Shown piece by piece: positions 9,715 to 17,301 of a stretch of DNA of 64,000 bases. The position numbers were made by a program, and so were the translations under genes. Positions within the stretch are counted from its first letter, which is position 1; every line of letters starts with the position of its first letter. This DNA comes from an uncultured Sphingobium sp. (lineage in GTDB: Bacteria > Pseudomonadota > Alphaproteobacteria > Sphingomonadales > Sphingomonadaceae), in assembly GCA_913773715.1 (NCBI GenBank), contig CAJYHD010000350.1:12537-76536 (forward strand). Reading direction: 5' to 3'. The notes beneath the pieces were generated by a model. The model was given only the letters and a program-made list of their open reading frames with translations. It was not told the DNA's origin and made no database searches.

Positions 9715-10167
9715 TTAGGCGCCGTGGCTAGCAAAGACACGCCGGCCAGCGGCACCGAACGCAATGACGTCATAGGGCTGGGTTCTCATGCCGGGCACCT
9801 CCATGCCCGGTGAGCCCATCGGCATTCCGGCCACGGCCAAGCCGCGCACGCCTTTAGGATGCTGGGCCAGCGCGCGCTTCATGTCCGCGATCGGGACATG
9901 TCCCTCAAACGCCATGCCGTCGATGATCGCGGTATGGCAGGACGCGAGGTCAGCGGGCAGGCCGATCTTACGCTGCAGCACCTCACGGCGATCATCGTCG
10001 ATGATCTGGACCTTGCGGCCGAACTGCTGACGCACCTGCGCCGCCCATTTCTCGCAACAGCCGCAACCCGGATCGCGGTGCATGGCGATGTCGGCCGCGG
10101 CCGATGCGACCGCTGGGATGGTCATTAGCAAGGCGGCGACGGCGCCACGAACACCATTCTTCATCAT
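9715..10167 (-). CDS. DUF411 metal-binding periplasmic protein
   Basis: The protein has 150 residues with a signal peptide (to about ASAAAD). The DUF411 signature DPGCGCCEKW (around residues 32-41) follows, then a thioredoxin-like body with SCHTAIIDG and GHVP blocks typical of the family. DUF411 proteins are repeatedly found in copper-resistance clusters and are thought to bind copper through the Cys motif. A Met-rich segment (GMPMGSPGMEVPGM) near the C-terminus fits this. It follows the DUF305 gene on the same strand, separated by a strong hairpin. Confidence 0.88.
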   Translation of the reverse strand: MMKNGVRGAVAALLMTIPAVASAAADIAMHRDPGCGCCEKWAAQVRQQFGRKVQIIDDDRREVLQRKIGLPADLASCHTAIIDGMAFEGHVPIADMKRALAQHPKGVRGLAVAGMPMGSPGMEVPGMRTQPYDVIAFGAAGRRVFASHGA

Positions 10168-10185
10168 CAGCTCCTAAAAGGAAAT

Positions 10186-10225
10186 CCCCGCCCTGCCGGG
10201 GGGTAGGGGGATCGACAGGGCGGGG
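10186..10225 (-). terminator. Hairpin terminator between DUF305 and DUF411 genes
   Basis: Perfect arms CCCCGCCCTG and CAGGGCGGGG enclose a G-rich 20-base loop, ten bases after the DUF305 stop. On the minus strand it is followed by a loose T-rich run (GGATTTCCTTTT), so it looks like a terminator or attenuator that lowers expression of the downstream DUF411 gene. Confidence 0.65.
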
Positions 10226-10235
10226 CAGCGCTCCC

Positions 10236-10628
10236 TTATTGCGGGCGCTTGCCGTGCTTGCTGAGCCACGCCTGCAGCTCGGCAATATCCTTTTCCTGTT
10301 TCGTGATCGTCATCTGCGCCATGCGCTTGGTCTCGGCGTCGCGCGCGTCACGCACCGCAACGCGCGACATGGCGATGGCGCCTCGGTGATGCTCGATCAT
10401 CTTGCGCGTCCACATTTCGGCCGCGTCGCCCTGCTTGGCCGCCATCATCTTCTGATGCATGTCCATCTCGGCCTGGCCGTAGGGATTGCCGGCCATCATG
10501 CCCGCCATGTCGTCGTGGTTCATGCCGGCCATCTGACCGTGGTTCATGCCCTGCATTCCGCCGCTCTGCTGCGCGAGGGCGGGCGTGGCGAGCAGCGCCA
10601 AAGCTGCGAATGTTGGTGCGAAGCGCAT
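10236..10628 (-). CDS. DUF305 copper-associated periplasmic protein
   Basis: This is a 130-residue secreted protein: signal peptide (RFAPTFAALALLATPALAQ), a Met/His-rich linker with MNHGQM and MNHDDM repeats, then the DUF305 helical bundle. The bundle has the family block MIEHHRGAIAMS, including the paired His. DUF305/CopM-type proteins bind copper in the periplasm. It has its own ECF-type promoter immediately upstream, shared in sequence with copA, copC and other genes of this region, so it is likely part of the same copper-induced regulon. Confidence 0.9.
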   Translation of the reverse strand: MRFAPTFAALALLATPALAQQSGGMQGMNHGQMAGMNHDDMAGMMAGNPYGQAEMDMHQKMMAAKQGDAAEMWTRKMIEHHRGAIAMSRVAVRDARDAETKRMAQMTITKQEKDIAELQAWLSKHGKRPQ

Positions 10629-10655
10629 TATTGATCTCCCTGGGTTCTAAGACTT

Positions 10656-10682
10656 CTACGCGTGCGAGGCGGCTATCCCTCA
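10656..10682 (-). promoter_or_regulatory. ECF-type promoter of the DUF305 gene
   Basis: On the minus strand: TGAGGGAT, 13 bases, GCGTAG, ending 27 bases before the start codon. One of six copies of this box pair with identical spacing in the copper region. A TTAGA follows shortly downstream, resembling the CTAGA seen after other copies. Confidence 0.75.
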
Positions 10683-10761
10683 CCCGGGGTGCTAGAACGC
10701 GCGAGAAATTGTCAGGAAACAGGACTTTATTTCCGAGGGCTACGCTCCTGAGCCGCGTATA

Positions 10762-11499
10762 TTATGCCTCGATCACGATGTTGCGACGCCGCGTTTTGGG
10801 CCATCGCATGTAGAGAAGCACTGCCCCCCCTAACCAAAGCGCAAGCCCACCGATCGCGAAGGCGAGCAGCCAGGGCGTGTTGAAGTTCTCGTGATTCGTC
10901 CAATCCATGATGTGAAGGCCCCAGAAGAAGTCGTAGAGCCGCCAAGTGCCGGTTCGGACAGCCGAGATCCGACCGGTGTCGGCCGCGACAAAGACGCGGG
11001 TGGAATCGAGGTCGGCGAACGCGACGCGCCAGGCGGGGAGCGTGCCGCGATATTCGGGGCTGGCGCGCTCGATCCGCTCTACCTTCGCCGCTGGTCGAGC
11101 ACCGCCACGCCATGCCAAACGCGCGATCTCCTCGGCCTCACGAGCCGTTGGTGCTGGCAGCGCTTGGCCCGTCGCGGCGTCGAACAGGCGCGTTCCCTTG
11201 GCTGTCGCGACCTCGGCGACCGGGCGGCCAAGCCACATGCGATAGGTGATGGCCTCGATGGGCGCATCTGCTGCGCCTACGATCGCCGATGGTGGGGCGA
11301 ACGTGCTGCCGCGGGGAAGGGGCGCCGCGGCTTTGCGGTCAACGAGGTGATCGCCATGCACCCGATCGATCGGCAGGAAGCTCATCAGGGCGCCGCTTGC
11401 GAACCATAGCAGGAGCTGCGCGCCGATGATGATCGCGAGCCATTTGTGCGTGCGGCTCGCGAGTAGATGCAGCCTCAGTTTCGCGCTTTTCAGAACCAC
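10762..11499 (-). CDS. PepSY-type membrane protein
   Basis: This is a 245-residue membrane protein with an N-terminal helix after a RTHKWLAIIIGAQLLLW start, a periplasmic region with a PepSY-like repeat (about residues 60-190) and a C-terminal helix followed by RWPKTRRRN. The HKW...G..LLLWF pattern and the late FWGLHIMDW..HEN..TPWL are typical of PepSY-associated membrane proteins linked to ferric or cupric reduction. It follows a cytochrome c and copAB on the same strand, so it may take part in electron transfer for periplasmic copper handling. Specific function is not established. Confidence 0.8.
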   Translation of the reverse strand: MVLKSAKLRLHLLASRTHKWLAIIIGAQLLLWFASGALMSFLPIDRVHGDHLVDRKAAAPLPRGSTFAPPSAIVGAADAPIEAITYRMWLGRPVAEVATAKGTRLFDAATGQALPAPTAREAEEIARLAWRGGARPAAKVERIERASPEYRGTLPAWRVAFADLDSTRVFVAADTGRISAVRTGTWRLYDFFWGLHIMDWTNHENFNTPWLLAFAIGGLALWLGGAVLLYMRWPKTRRRNIVIEA

Positions 11500-11524
11500 T
11501 CCTCCCTCAACCTCGTCGCCGGGG

Positions 11525-12109
11525 TCACTTCATACCCGGCATGTCCTTCATCATCTCGTCGTGATCGGCCGGGGCGCTCGCGACCAGTGCCTTATACTGT
11601 TCGGGCGTCATGCCGGGGAGCTTGCGGACGAACGCGACCATATTCCAAATTAGGGGGTCGGGATGCGTCTTGCCCCATGCCGGCATGGCGCTGAGCTTCA
11701 CCCCGTGCTTGATGATCCAGAATTGCTGGGCGGGGGTGAGATCTTGAGCGCGCGCGAGTTCCGGCGCCTGTGGATAGAGGCCCTGGCTCATCTCGGATTT
11801 CTCGACGCCGGGGCCGAGATGGCAACCGGAACACATTTCTCCGTAAAGGCCCGCGCCGACTGACACGCGCTGCGCCGATGCCAGATCGGCCGGGGGTGTT
11901 ATGCCGCGCGCGCGTGCCTCAATCGACCGATCGCGCAGGCGTTCGAGCATTGAATAGACCGCCGGCGTGTGCGGTTCGTCGGCCGCGATGTTATACACGC
12001 CAAGGTAGATAAACGCGGCTGCGCCCAGCGCCAGGACGATCGCCAGGGCGCCTACGAACGGCAGGCTCGGGAAGTGCTGCCTTATCGAGCGCCTGCCGTC
12101 TTGAGCCAT
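11525..12109 (-). CDS. Membrane-anchored cytochrome c
   Basis: This 194-residue protein has an N-terminal membrane anchor (PFVGALAIVLALGAAAFIYLG) and one haem motif CSGCH near residue 96, with a distal Met in the SAMPAWGKTHPD block. This is a class I cytochrome c layout facing the periplasm. I prefer the second ATG because a good GGAGGA ribosome site sits five bases before it; the first is four codons upstream. It follows copB by 15 bases and precedes the PepSY protein, so it is probably an electron carrier co-expressed with the CopA oxidase. The C-terminus (HDEMMKDMPGMK) is Met/His-rich. Confidence 0.85.
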   Translation of the reverse strand: MAQDGRRSIRQHFPSLPFVGALAIVLALGAAAFIYLGVYNIAADEPHTPAVYSMLERLRDRSIEARARGITPPADLASAQRVSVGAGLYGEMCSGCHLGPGVEKSEMSQGLYPQAPELARAQDLTPAQQFWIIKHGVKLSAMPAWGKTHPDPLIWNMVAFVRKLPGMTPEQYKALVASAPADHDEMMKDMPGMK

Positions 12110-12124
12110 CTGTTCCTCCATCGA

Positions 12125-13417
12125 TCAGAACCAGACACGAACGCCGGCGACGATGCTCTTGGACGTTGCGCGATCCCCATCGGCGCGCGCGTAGCGGGCG
12201 GTGTCGCCGAAGCGGCGATCCCATGACACGCCGACATAGGGGGCGAACTCGCGCCGGATCTCATAACGCAGCCGCAATCCAAGCTCGGCGTTGGATAGGC
12301 CCGATCCGATCCGGTTTTCCGGCACGTCCTGCGCAGCGAAATTGAGCTCGGCGCGCGGTTGCAGGATCAGCCGCTGGGTGATGCGCTGGTCGTAATAGCC
12401 CTCAAGCCGCCCTAGCAGGTCGCCCTTGTTGGACAGGAATACCGCGCCCTCTAGCTCGAAGAAGCCCGGTGCCAGCCCCTCCAGCCCGACGGTCGCATAG
12501 GTGCGTTTCGGGGACGGCCCCAAATCCTGGCGGACACCCGCTTGTAGATTGAAATAAGGGCCAATGGTCCGGCTATAGAGCGCCTGCACCTCGGCGCTCT
12601 CGATGCCCTCGCGGAAGGCTCCCTCGCCCTCAGACTTGATGAAGAGGCGGTTGATGTCACCCCCGAACCACGCCTCGCCATCCCAGCGATAGCCGTCACG
12701 ACCGTTGCGGAATTGATACTCAGCGAGGTTCAATAGCACCTGGCTGAAGTTTTGACCGCCGTGATGCTGCTGAAGGTGATGGCGACCCATCGCCATCGCG
12801 TCCGCGCCGTAAACGCTGTCGGCCGCATGGTCGGTCGGCAGGGGCGGGGCGGGGGCGTTTCCTGCGGGAAGCGCGGTGCCAGTCTGCTGCACCCCATCGG
12901 CCGCCATGCCTGGCATTCCGGCCATTCCCGACATGCCCTGCATGTCGTGGCCGCTGTGCTGGTCGGCTGGCATGGTCATCCCCGGCATCGCCGAATGGTC
13001 CATGCCCTGCATCGGCTGCTGGGAGCCCTGAGGGACCGTTTGGCCGTTTCCGGGCATCTGCATCCCCGGCATGGCTTCCATGCCCTGCTGTGAGCCCTGC
13101 GGAGCCGCATGGTCCATGCCGGGCATAGACGAGTGATCCATGCCCGGCATGGTCCCGTGATCCATACCATTCATGCCGGCCGTTGGCGCGGCGCGGCGTT
13201 TCGTCGTCGAAGCTGATGGTCGCCTCGCAGGAGCTGACCTAGTCTTGGCCGGCTTGCCTTTGGCCATGGGCTTCACCACCGGCTTCTTTTTCGCAGGCAT
13301 CGGCATGGTCATGCCCGGCATTGCCGAATGATCCATGCCCTGCATCGACTGAGCGGCGACAGGACCGGCGATGCCGAGCATGGTGGCGGCGGCGAGCGCC
13401 GCGGTCAGCCGGTTCAT
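12125..13417 (-). CDS. copB: Copper resistance outer-membrane protein CopB
   Basis: This is a 430-residue protein. After a signal peptide it has a long low-complexity Met/His/Gly region (about residues 25-190) with many GMDHSxMPGM repeats for Cu(I)/Cu(II) binding. A CopB-type outer-membrane beta-barrel follows, ending in aromatic VRVWF as barrels do. CopB works with the CopA oxidase in sequestering copper. The Met start overlaps the copA stop by four bases (ATGA). A basic Lys/Arg/Ala stretch between Met-rich blocks is unusual. Confidence 0.93.
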   Translation of the reverse strand: MNRLTAALAAATMLGIAGPVAAQSMQGMDHSAMPGMTMPMPAKKKPVVKPMAKGKPAKTRSAPARRPSASTTKRRAAPTAGMNGMDHGTMPGMDHSSMPGMDHAAPQGSQQGMEAMPGMQMPGNGQTVPQGSQQPMQGMDHSAMPGMTMPADQHSGHDMQGMSGMAGMPGMAADGVQQTGTALPAGNAPAPPLPTDHAADSVYGADAMAMGRHHLQQHHGGQNFSQVLLNLAEYQFRNGRDGYRWDGEAWFGGDINRLFIKSEGEGAFREGIESAEVQALYSRTIGPYFNLQAGVRQDLGPSPKRTYATVGLEGLAPGFFELEGAVFLSNKGDLLGRLEGYYDQRITQRLILQPRAELNFAAQDVPENRIGSGLSNAELGLRLRYEIRREFAPYVGVSWDRRFGDTARYARADGDRATSKSIVAGVRVWF

Positions 13418-15447
13418 GCCGCCTCTCCCGCGAACGGGCGAACGGTGACGACGCGCATCATGCCTGCGGTCATGTGGTAGAGATTGTGACAGTGGAACGC
13501 CCAATCGCCGGGTGCATCGGCGGTCAGATCAAAGGTCATCTTGCCTCCAGGCGGCACGTTGACGGTGTGCTTGCGCGGCGCATGATTGCCGTGCCCCGTC
13601 ACCAGCTCGAAGAAATGGCCGTGGAGATGGATGGGGTGCGGCATCATCGTATCGTTGACCAACGTCACCCGCGCCCGCTCGCCTTTGCGGAACGGGATGG
13701 GGTCGGCGGGATCGCTCAGCTTCTGCCCGTCGAAGCCCCACATGTAGCGCTCCATGTTACCGGTCAGATGGATCTCGAACTGACGCGACGGCGCGCGCAC
13801 GTCGGGGTTGGGCGCGAGCGAAACGAGGTCGCGATAGGTGAGGACGCGGTGATCCAGGCCCTCCAGACCCTGGGGCGGTTCACCGCTACGGTCCTTCGGC
13901 ATCGGGGAGATGGTCTGCACGCCCGGCCCCATCTTCACGCCCGGCGCATTCTTCGGGTCGCGCATGTTCATGTTCATGCCGCCACCCGACCCGTGGTCCA
14001 TCCCGGCCATGCCGCCAGCCTGGCCCGATCCGCCCGACATGGCACTATGGTCCATGCCGGCCATGCCAGCACCGCCCGCTGCCATTTGGCTATGGTCCAT
14101 CCCGGGCATTACAGCGCCGCCCATCTGGCTGTGGTCCATGCCCGACATGCCGGACATGCCCGCCATCGCTGCGCCTGCCGCGACCGTCCCGTGATCGGTC
14201 GGCCCCTTCCAGCCCGTCAGCTTCCAAAGATTGCGCGAGGCGTTCTGCATCAAGGTGGGGTCCGGCCCGCGCGTGGCGACCGGGCTCTCGTCCTTCATGC
14301 CGGACATGCCCTGCATCCCGCCCATGCTCCCCATGTCCATGCCCATATCGGTCATGGTCAGCAGCGTGCGCGGACGAAGCGGCGGGACCGGGGCGACCAT
14401 CCCCTCACGCGGGGCGAGCGTCGCCCGGCCCATGCCGGAGCGATCGATAGCCTCGGAGACGAAGCTGTAGGCCCGGTCCTCGGGCGTCACGATCACGTCG
14501 AACGTCTCGGCAACGCCGATCTGGAACTCGTCGATCTTCACCGGACGGACATTCTGCCCATCGGCCTGCACGACGGTCATCGGCAGGTCGGGGATGCGGA
14601 CGTTGAAGTTGGTCTGCGCCGCGGCGTTGATGATCCGCAAGCGGACCCGCTCGCCCGGCTTGAACAGCCCCGTCCAGTTGTCATACGGCCCGTAGCCGTT
14701 GACCAGGAAGGTATAGGTCGAGCCGGTGACGTCGGCGATGTCGGCGGGGTCCATTCGCATCTTTCCCCACTCGATCCGGTCCTTGAGCGGCATTTCCCGA
14801 CCCGCGAGCAAGCCCGCGAGGGTCGGCCGCTGATAGTTGAAATAGGCGCCGCCCATCTGCTTCAGCTTCCGGAAAATCTGCTCGCCGGTCATCTGGCTGT
14901 GGTCGGACAGCACGATCACATGCTCGCGGTCGAACGCGATCGGATCGGCACCGGCCGGGTCGATCACGATCGGCCCGTAAAGTCCGCCCTGCTCCTGCTC
15001 GCCGGAATGGCTGTGATACCAGTAGGTGCCCGACTGGATGATCGGGAACTCGTAGATGAAGGTCGAGCGCGCCTTGATGCCGGGGAAGCTGATGCCGGGC
15101 ACGCCGTCCATCGCGAACGGCACGAGCAGCCCATGCCAGTGGATCGAACTGTCCTCGTCGAGATTGTTGGTGACGGAGAGGCGGACCTTTTGCCCCTCCT
15201 TCAAGCGAATGAGAGGGGCCGGCACCGTGCCGTTGACGCCGATTGCGGGCGTCGACTTGCCGTCGACGGGAAGTCTGAAACTGTCGATCGTCAGCGCGAT
15301 GTCAGTGCCCGAGACGGTCGGCAGCGGTTTGACGATCCCGCCCGAGACAGGCTGCGCCCACGCGGGCATATAGGCGGTCAGCGCCATGCCACCGCCAGCA
15401 AGGGCGGCGCCGCGAAGCATCTGGCGGCGATCGATAGTGCGGCTCAT
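13414..15447 (-). CDS. copA: Multicopper oxidase CopA
   Basis: A 677-residue periplasmic copper oxidase (PcoA/CopA family). The N-terminus DRRQMLRGAALAGGG is a twin-arginine signal. All four copper-ligand blocks are present: HWHG (about residue 99), YWYHSHSG, HPIHLHGHFFEL and HCHNLYHMTAGM near the C-terminus. A Met-rich insertion with GMDHSQM-type repeats occupies roughly residues 350-500. It oxidises Cu(I) to the less toxic Cu(II). It heads the copA-copB-cytochrome-PepSY run and has an ECF-type promoter 44 bases upstream. Confidence 0.95.
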   Translation of the reverse strand: MSRTIDRRQMLRGAALAGGGMALTAYMPAWAQPVSGGIVKPLPTVSGTDIALTIDSFRLPVDGKSTPAIGVNGTVPAPLIRLKEGQKVRLSVTNNLDEDSSIHWHGLLVPFAMDGVPGISFPGIKARSTFIYEFPIIQSGTYWYHSHSGEQEQGGLYGPIVIDPAGADPIAFDREHVIVLSDHSQMTGEQIFRKLKQMGGAYFNYQRPTLAGLLAGREMPLKDRIEWGKMRMDPADIADVTGSTYTFLVNGYGPYDNWTGLFKPGERVRLRIINAAAQTNFNVRIPDLPMTVVQADGQNVRPVKIDEFQIGVAETFDVIVTPEDRAYSFVSEAIDRSGMGRATLAPREGMVAPVPPLRPRTLLTMTDMGMDMGSMGGMQGMSGMKDESPVATRGPDPTLMQNASRNLWKLTGWKGPTDHGTVAAGAAMAGMSGMSGMDHSQMGGAVMPGMDHSQMAAGGAGMAGMDHSAMSGGSGQAGGMAGMDHGSGGGMNMNMRDPKNAPGVKMGPGVQTISPMPKDRSGEPPQGLEGLDHRVLTYRDLVSLAPNPDVRAPSRQFEIHLTGNMERYMWGFDGQKLSDPADPIPFRKGERARVTLVNDTMMPHPIHLHGHFFELVTGHGNHAPRKHTVNVPPGGKMTFDLTADAPGDWAFHCHNLYHMTAGMMRVVTVRPFAGEAA

Positions 15448-15490
15448 ACGGTCCTCAAGGCTCTCGAACGGGAGTGTCCCTCTAGCCTTG

Positions 15491-15517
15491 ATACGCAGCT
15501 CAGGGCGCTATCCCTCA
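15491..15517 (-). promoter_or_regulatory. ECF-type promoter of copA
   Basis: Minus strand TGAGGGAT-N13-GCGTAT. The first three bases are the stop codon of the sigma-factor gene upstream, so the copA promoter begins inside the end of the gene for its likely activator. CTAGAGGG follows the second box, as in the cnrY-like promoter. Confidence 0.78.
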
Positions 15518-16084
15518 GCGCCCGCCCAATCGCTCCAGCAACTTCGATCGCGCGCGATAGAGGCGGGTTTCTACCGCCTTTTCGCTGATCGACAACACTG
15601 CCGCGGTTTCAGCCTGGCTCAACCCCTCGATCGTGCGCAGCACCAAGGATTCCTTCAATGCGGTCGGCAAGCCCGCAATGGCGCGCGTCACGCGGTCGAG
15701 TTCCTGTCGGTCGCCCGTCGCGTCGTCGATCGCCACCTGGTCGTCTGCAATGGCTTCGGCTTCCGGGCCGATCGGTGCGGCGAACGCCAGAAAGCGCCGC
15801 ACGGTGCGCTTGCGCCCCCAATCGCGGCACTTGTTGATCGCGATCGTCGATAGCCACGCGCGCATCGATCGATCGCCGTCGTAGCGGGGCAGGGCCTGAT
15901 GCGCCGCGACGAAGGTCTCCTGCAGAAGGTCCAGCGCCTCGTCGGCCTCGCCGACGCACGCGCGCACCATGCGGAAGATTGACTGCCGATGGCGGCGCAT
16001 GATCTCGGCGAAGGCGGCTTCGCGCCCGGCGATGCTGAGGGTCGCCAGCTCGCCGTCCGTAAGCGTGGTCCAGTCGAGGCTCAC
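15515..16084 (-). CDS. ECF RNA polymerase sigma factor (CnrH-like position)
   Basis: This is a 189-residue sigma-70 ECF protein: region 2 (AFAEIMRRHRQSIFRM, DLLQETFVAAHQ, MRAWLSTIAINKCRDW) and region 4 (LPTALKESLVLRTIEGLSQ, then SISEKAVETRLYRARSKL). It is the last gene of a three-gene set in the order single-helix anti-sigma, CnrX-like sensor, sigma factor, the same order as cnrYXH. The stop codon is the first part of the copA promoter. Six promoters of one type surround it, including the one before its own operon, so it probably activates itself and the copper genes. Confidence 0.9.
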   Translation of the reverse strand: MSLDWTTLTDGELATLSIAGREAAFAEIMRRHRQSIFRMVRACVGEADEALDLLQETFVAAHQALPRYDGDRSMRAWLSTIAINKCRDWGRKRTVRRFLAFAAPIGPEAEAIADDQVAIDDATGDRQELDRVTRAIAGLPTALKESLVLRTIEGLSQAETAAVLSISEKAVETRLYRARSKLLERLGGR

Positions 16085-16094
16085 GCGCCGAACC

Positions 16095-16535
16095 TCAACG
16101 TGCGTCGTCGGTGAGCGCCTTCACCACGGCCTGATCGAACTGGCCGGTCTGATTGGGCCGCAAGAGCTGGCGCATGGCGAAGATGTGCGCCAGCGTCGCT
16201 TTCTGGAGCTCGCCCATGACGGCGTGGCTCTGGTCGACCGCTGCGGCGACGCGCGGCCCGTTGCCATGCTCGGCCTCGATCGCTTCAGCGAGCCGGGCAT
16301 TGTTCGCCCGCAATTCCAGCTCGAATGCGCGCCGCTGCACGGCGAAACGCTGCTCCAGCACTTCAAGTCGCGCTTCCTGGTTGGCGTCCAGCGCCAGCTT
16401 ATGATGCAGCACGTCGTGCAGCTCCGAGCCGGGCTGGGCACGTGGCGGAAGTAGCGCCCGCCCCACGAACACACCGATGATCGCGGCGATGAAGCACGCG
16501 ACAATGCCAAGCAGAAGGCGGATGCGGCCGCTCAT
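16095..16535 (-). CDS. CnrX-like periplasmic metal sensor
   Basis: This 146-residue protein is anchored by one N-terminal helix (residues 5-27) and has a periplasmic helical-hairpin domain of the CnrX/CzcI-sensor type. It carries ELHDVLHHKL with His40 and His44, and later LAHIFAM with His116 and Met120. These i/i+4 pairs match the CnrX metal ligands His42/His46 and His119/Met123, and Glu60 may take the place of CnrX Glu63. Metal binding would release the anti-sigma protein encoded just upstream. Ligands suggest Ni/Co, while the neighbours are copper genes; that conflict is unresolved. Confidence 0.82.
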   Translation of the reverse strand: MSGRIRLLLGIVACFIAAIIGVFVGRALLPPRAQPGSELHDVLHHKLALDANQEARLEVLEQRFAVQRRAFELELRANNARLAEAIEAEHGNGPRVAAAVDQSHAVMGELQKATLAHIFAMRQLLRPNQTGQFDQAVVKALTDDAR

Positions 16536-16810
16536 TGCACGCCGACGAGCAGCGTGGAGGGCGCGAGCGGCGACACCGGCCCCAAGGGCGATAGCGAAGC
16601 CGCGCTGGCTTCCTTCGCGGGCACACCGGCACCGAAGATGCCCATGACGAGCGCCGCAGCGATCGTCATTGCCCCAACGCCTAAGCCGGCGCGCGCCGCT
16701 GGACGTGCGGCGACCCGCGCCAGCACGCGATCTTCCATGCCATCAAGGCTCGCGGGCACGGGTGCTTGCGCCAGCCTCATCAATACTGCGTCGAGGTCCA
16801 TGTCGTTCAC
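16532..16810 (-). CDS. Putative CnrY-like membrane anti-sigma factor
   Basis: This is a 92-residue protein with a soluble N-terminal part (about 40 residues, including DAVLMRLAQAPVPASLDGMEDRV cut by a short acidic stretch), one membrane helix (GVGAMTIAAALVMGIFGAG) and a short periplasmic tail. Size, topology and position match CnrY, which holds its sigma factor at the membrane through the cytoplasmic part. It overlaps the CnrX-like gene by four bases. It has an ECF-type promoter 20 bases upstream. Sequence similarity alone is weak; the call leans on operon order. Confidence 0.7.
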   Translation of the reverse strand: MNDMDLDAVLMRLAQAPVPASLDGMEDRVLARVAARPAARAGLGVGAMTIAAALVMGIFGAGVPAKEASAASLSPLGPVSPLAPSTLLVGVQ

Positions 16811-16829
16811 TCCACCCCTCTAGCATGGA

Positions 16830-16856
16830 TTACGCAAGCGACGCGCCCATCCCTCA
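16830..16856 (-). promoter_or_regulatory. ECF-type promoter of the anti-sigma/sensor/sigma operon
   Basis: Minus strand TGAGGGAT-N13-GCGTAA, 20 bases from the start codon, with CTAGAGGG downstream. It is back-to-back with the copC copy, only ten bases away on the other strand. Indicates positive autoregulation. Confidence 0.78.
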
Positions 16857-16866
16857 AATCCATCCG

Positions 16867-16893
16867 TGAGGGGTGGTCGATCGGGGCGCGTAA
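16867..16893 (+). promoter_or_regulatory. ECF-type promoter of copCD
   Basis: Plus strand TGAGGGGT-N13-GCGTAA, 36 bases before the copC ATG. The only plus-strand member of the six-copy set in the copper region; it lacks the downstream CTAG. Confidence 0.72.
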
Positions 16894-16928
16894 TGAAGGA
16901 CAGGAACCCTCCTGTCGAAAGGCCCCCT

Positions 16929-17297
16929 ATGCGCCGCCTATCCGTTCTGACTGCTGCTGCCGCTCTCGTCATGTTCGCCGGAACGGCGAACGCCCATCCT
17001 AAGCTGGTGTCGGCATCGCCGGCCGCCAATGCGACGGTCGCGAAGCCCGCTCGTATCGAACTTCATTTCAGCGAGAAGCTGATGCCAGCCTTCTCCAAGG
17101 CCGATCTCACGATGGCAGCGATGCCCGGCATGGCAGCCATGAAGATGGCCAGCGCCTCCGCGCTCTCGTCCGATGGCCGGACCCTCGTCATCACCCCGAA
17201 ATCGCCGCTCCCATCGGGTCGGTATAGCGTCGCGTGGAATGTCGTCTCGACCGACACCCACAAGGTCGCAGGAACCTACGTCTTCGCGGTGAAGTGA
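16929..17297 (+). CDS. copC: Copper resistance protein CopC
   Basis: This 122-residue periplasmic protein has a signal peptide ending in ANA, so that the mature protein starts with His (HPKLVSASP). The N-terminal His together with the late DTHKVAGTYVF block forms the Cu(II) site of CopC. A Met cluster (MAAMPGMAAMKM) in the middle marks the Cu(I) site of the longer PcoC/CopC type. An upstream in-frame ATG adds 21 residues before the signal peptide and is unlikely. CopD follows after 4 bases. Confidence 0.93.
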   Translation: MRRLSVLTAAAALVMFAGTANAHPKLVSASPAANATVAKPARIELHFSEKLMPAFSKADLTMAAMPGMAAMKMASASALSSDGRTLVITPKSPLPSGRYSVAWNVVSTDTHKVAGTYVFAVK

Positions 17298-17301
17298 GGC
17301 G

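Noticed and set aside
12900..14160. Repeated GGCATGGACCA-like words resembling a repeat array or CRISPR
   Set aside because: Spacing is irregular and in phase with codons for GMDHSxM repeats in copB and copA; no spacers of even length.
13321..15588. A 755-codon open frame antisense to copA
   Set aside because: Overlaps the complete multicopper oxidase with all copper motifs; the antisense product is His/Arg-rich without domain structure.
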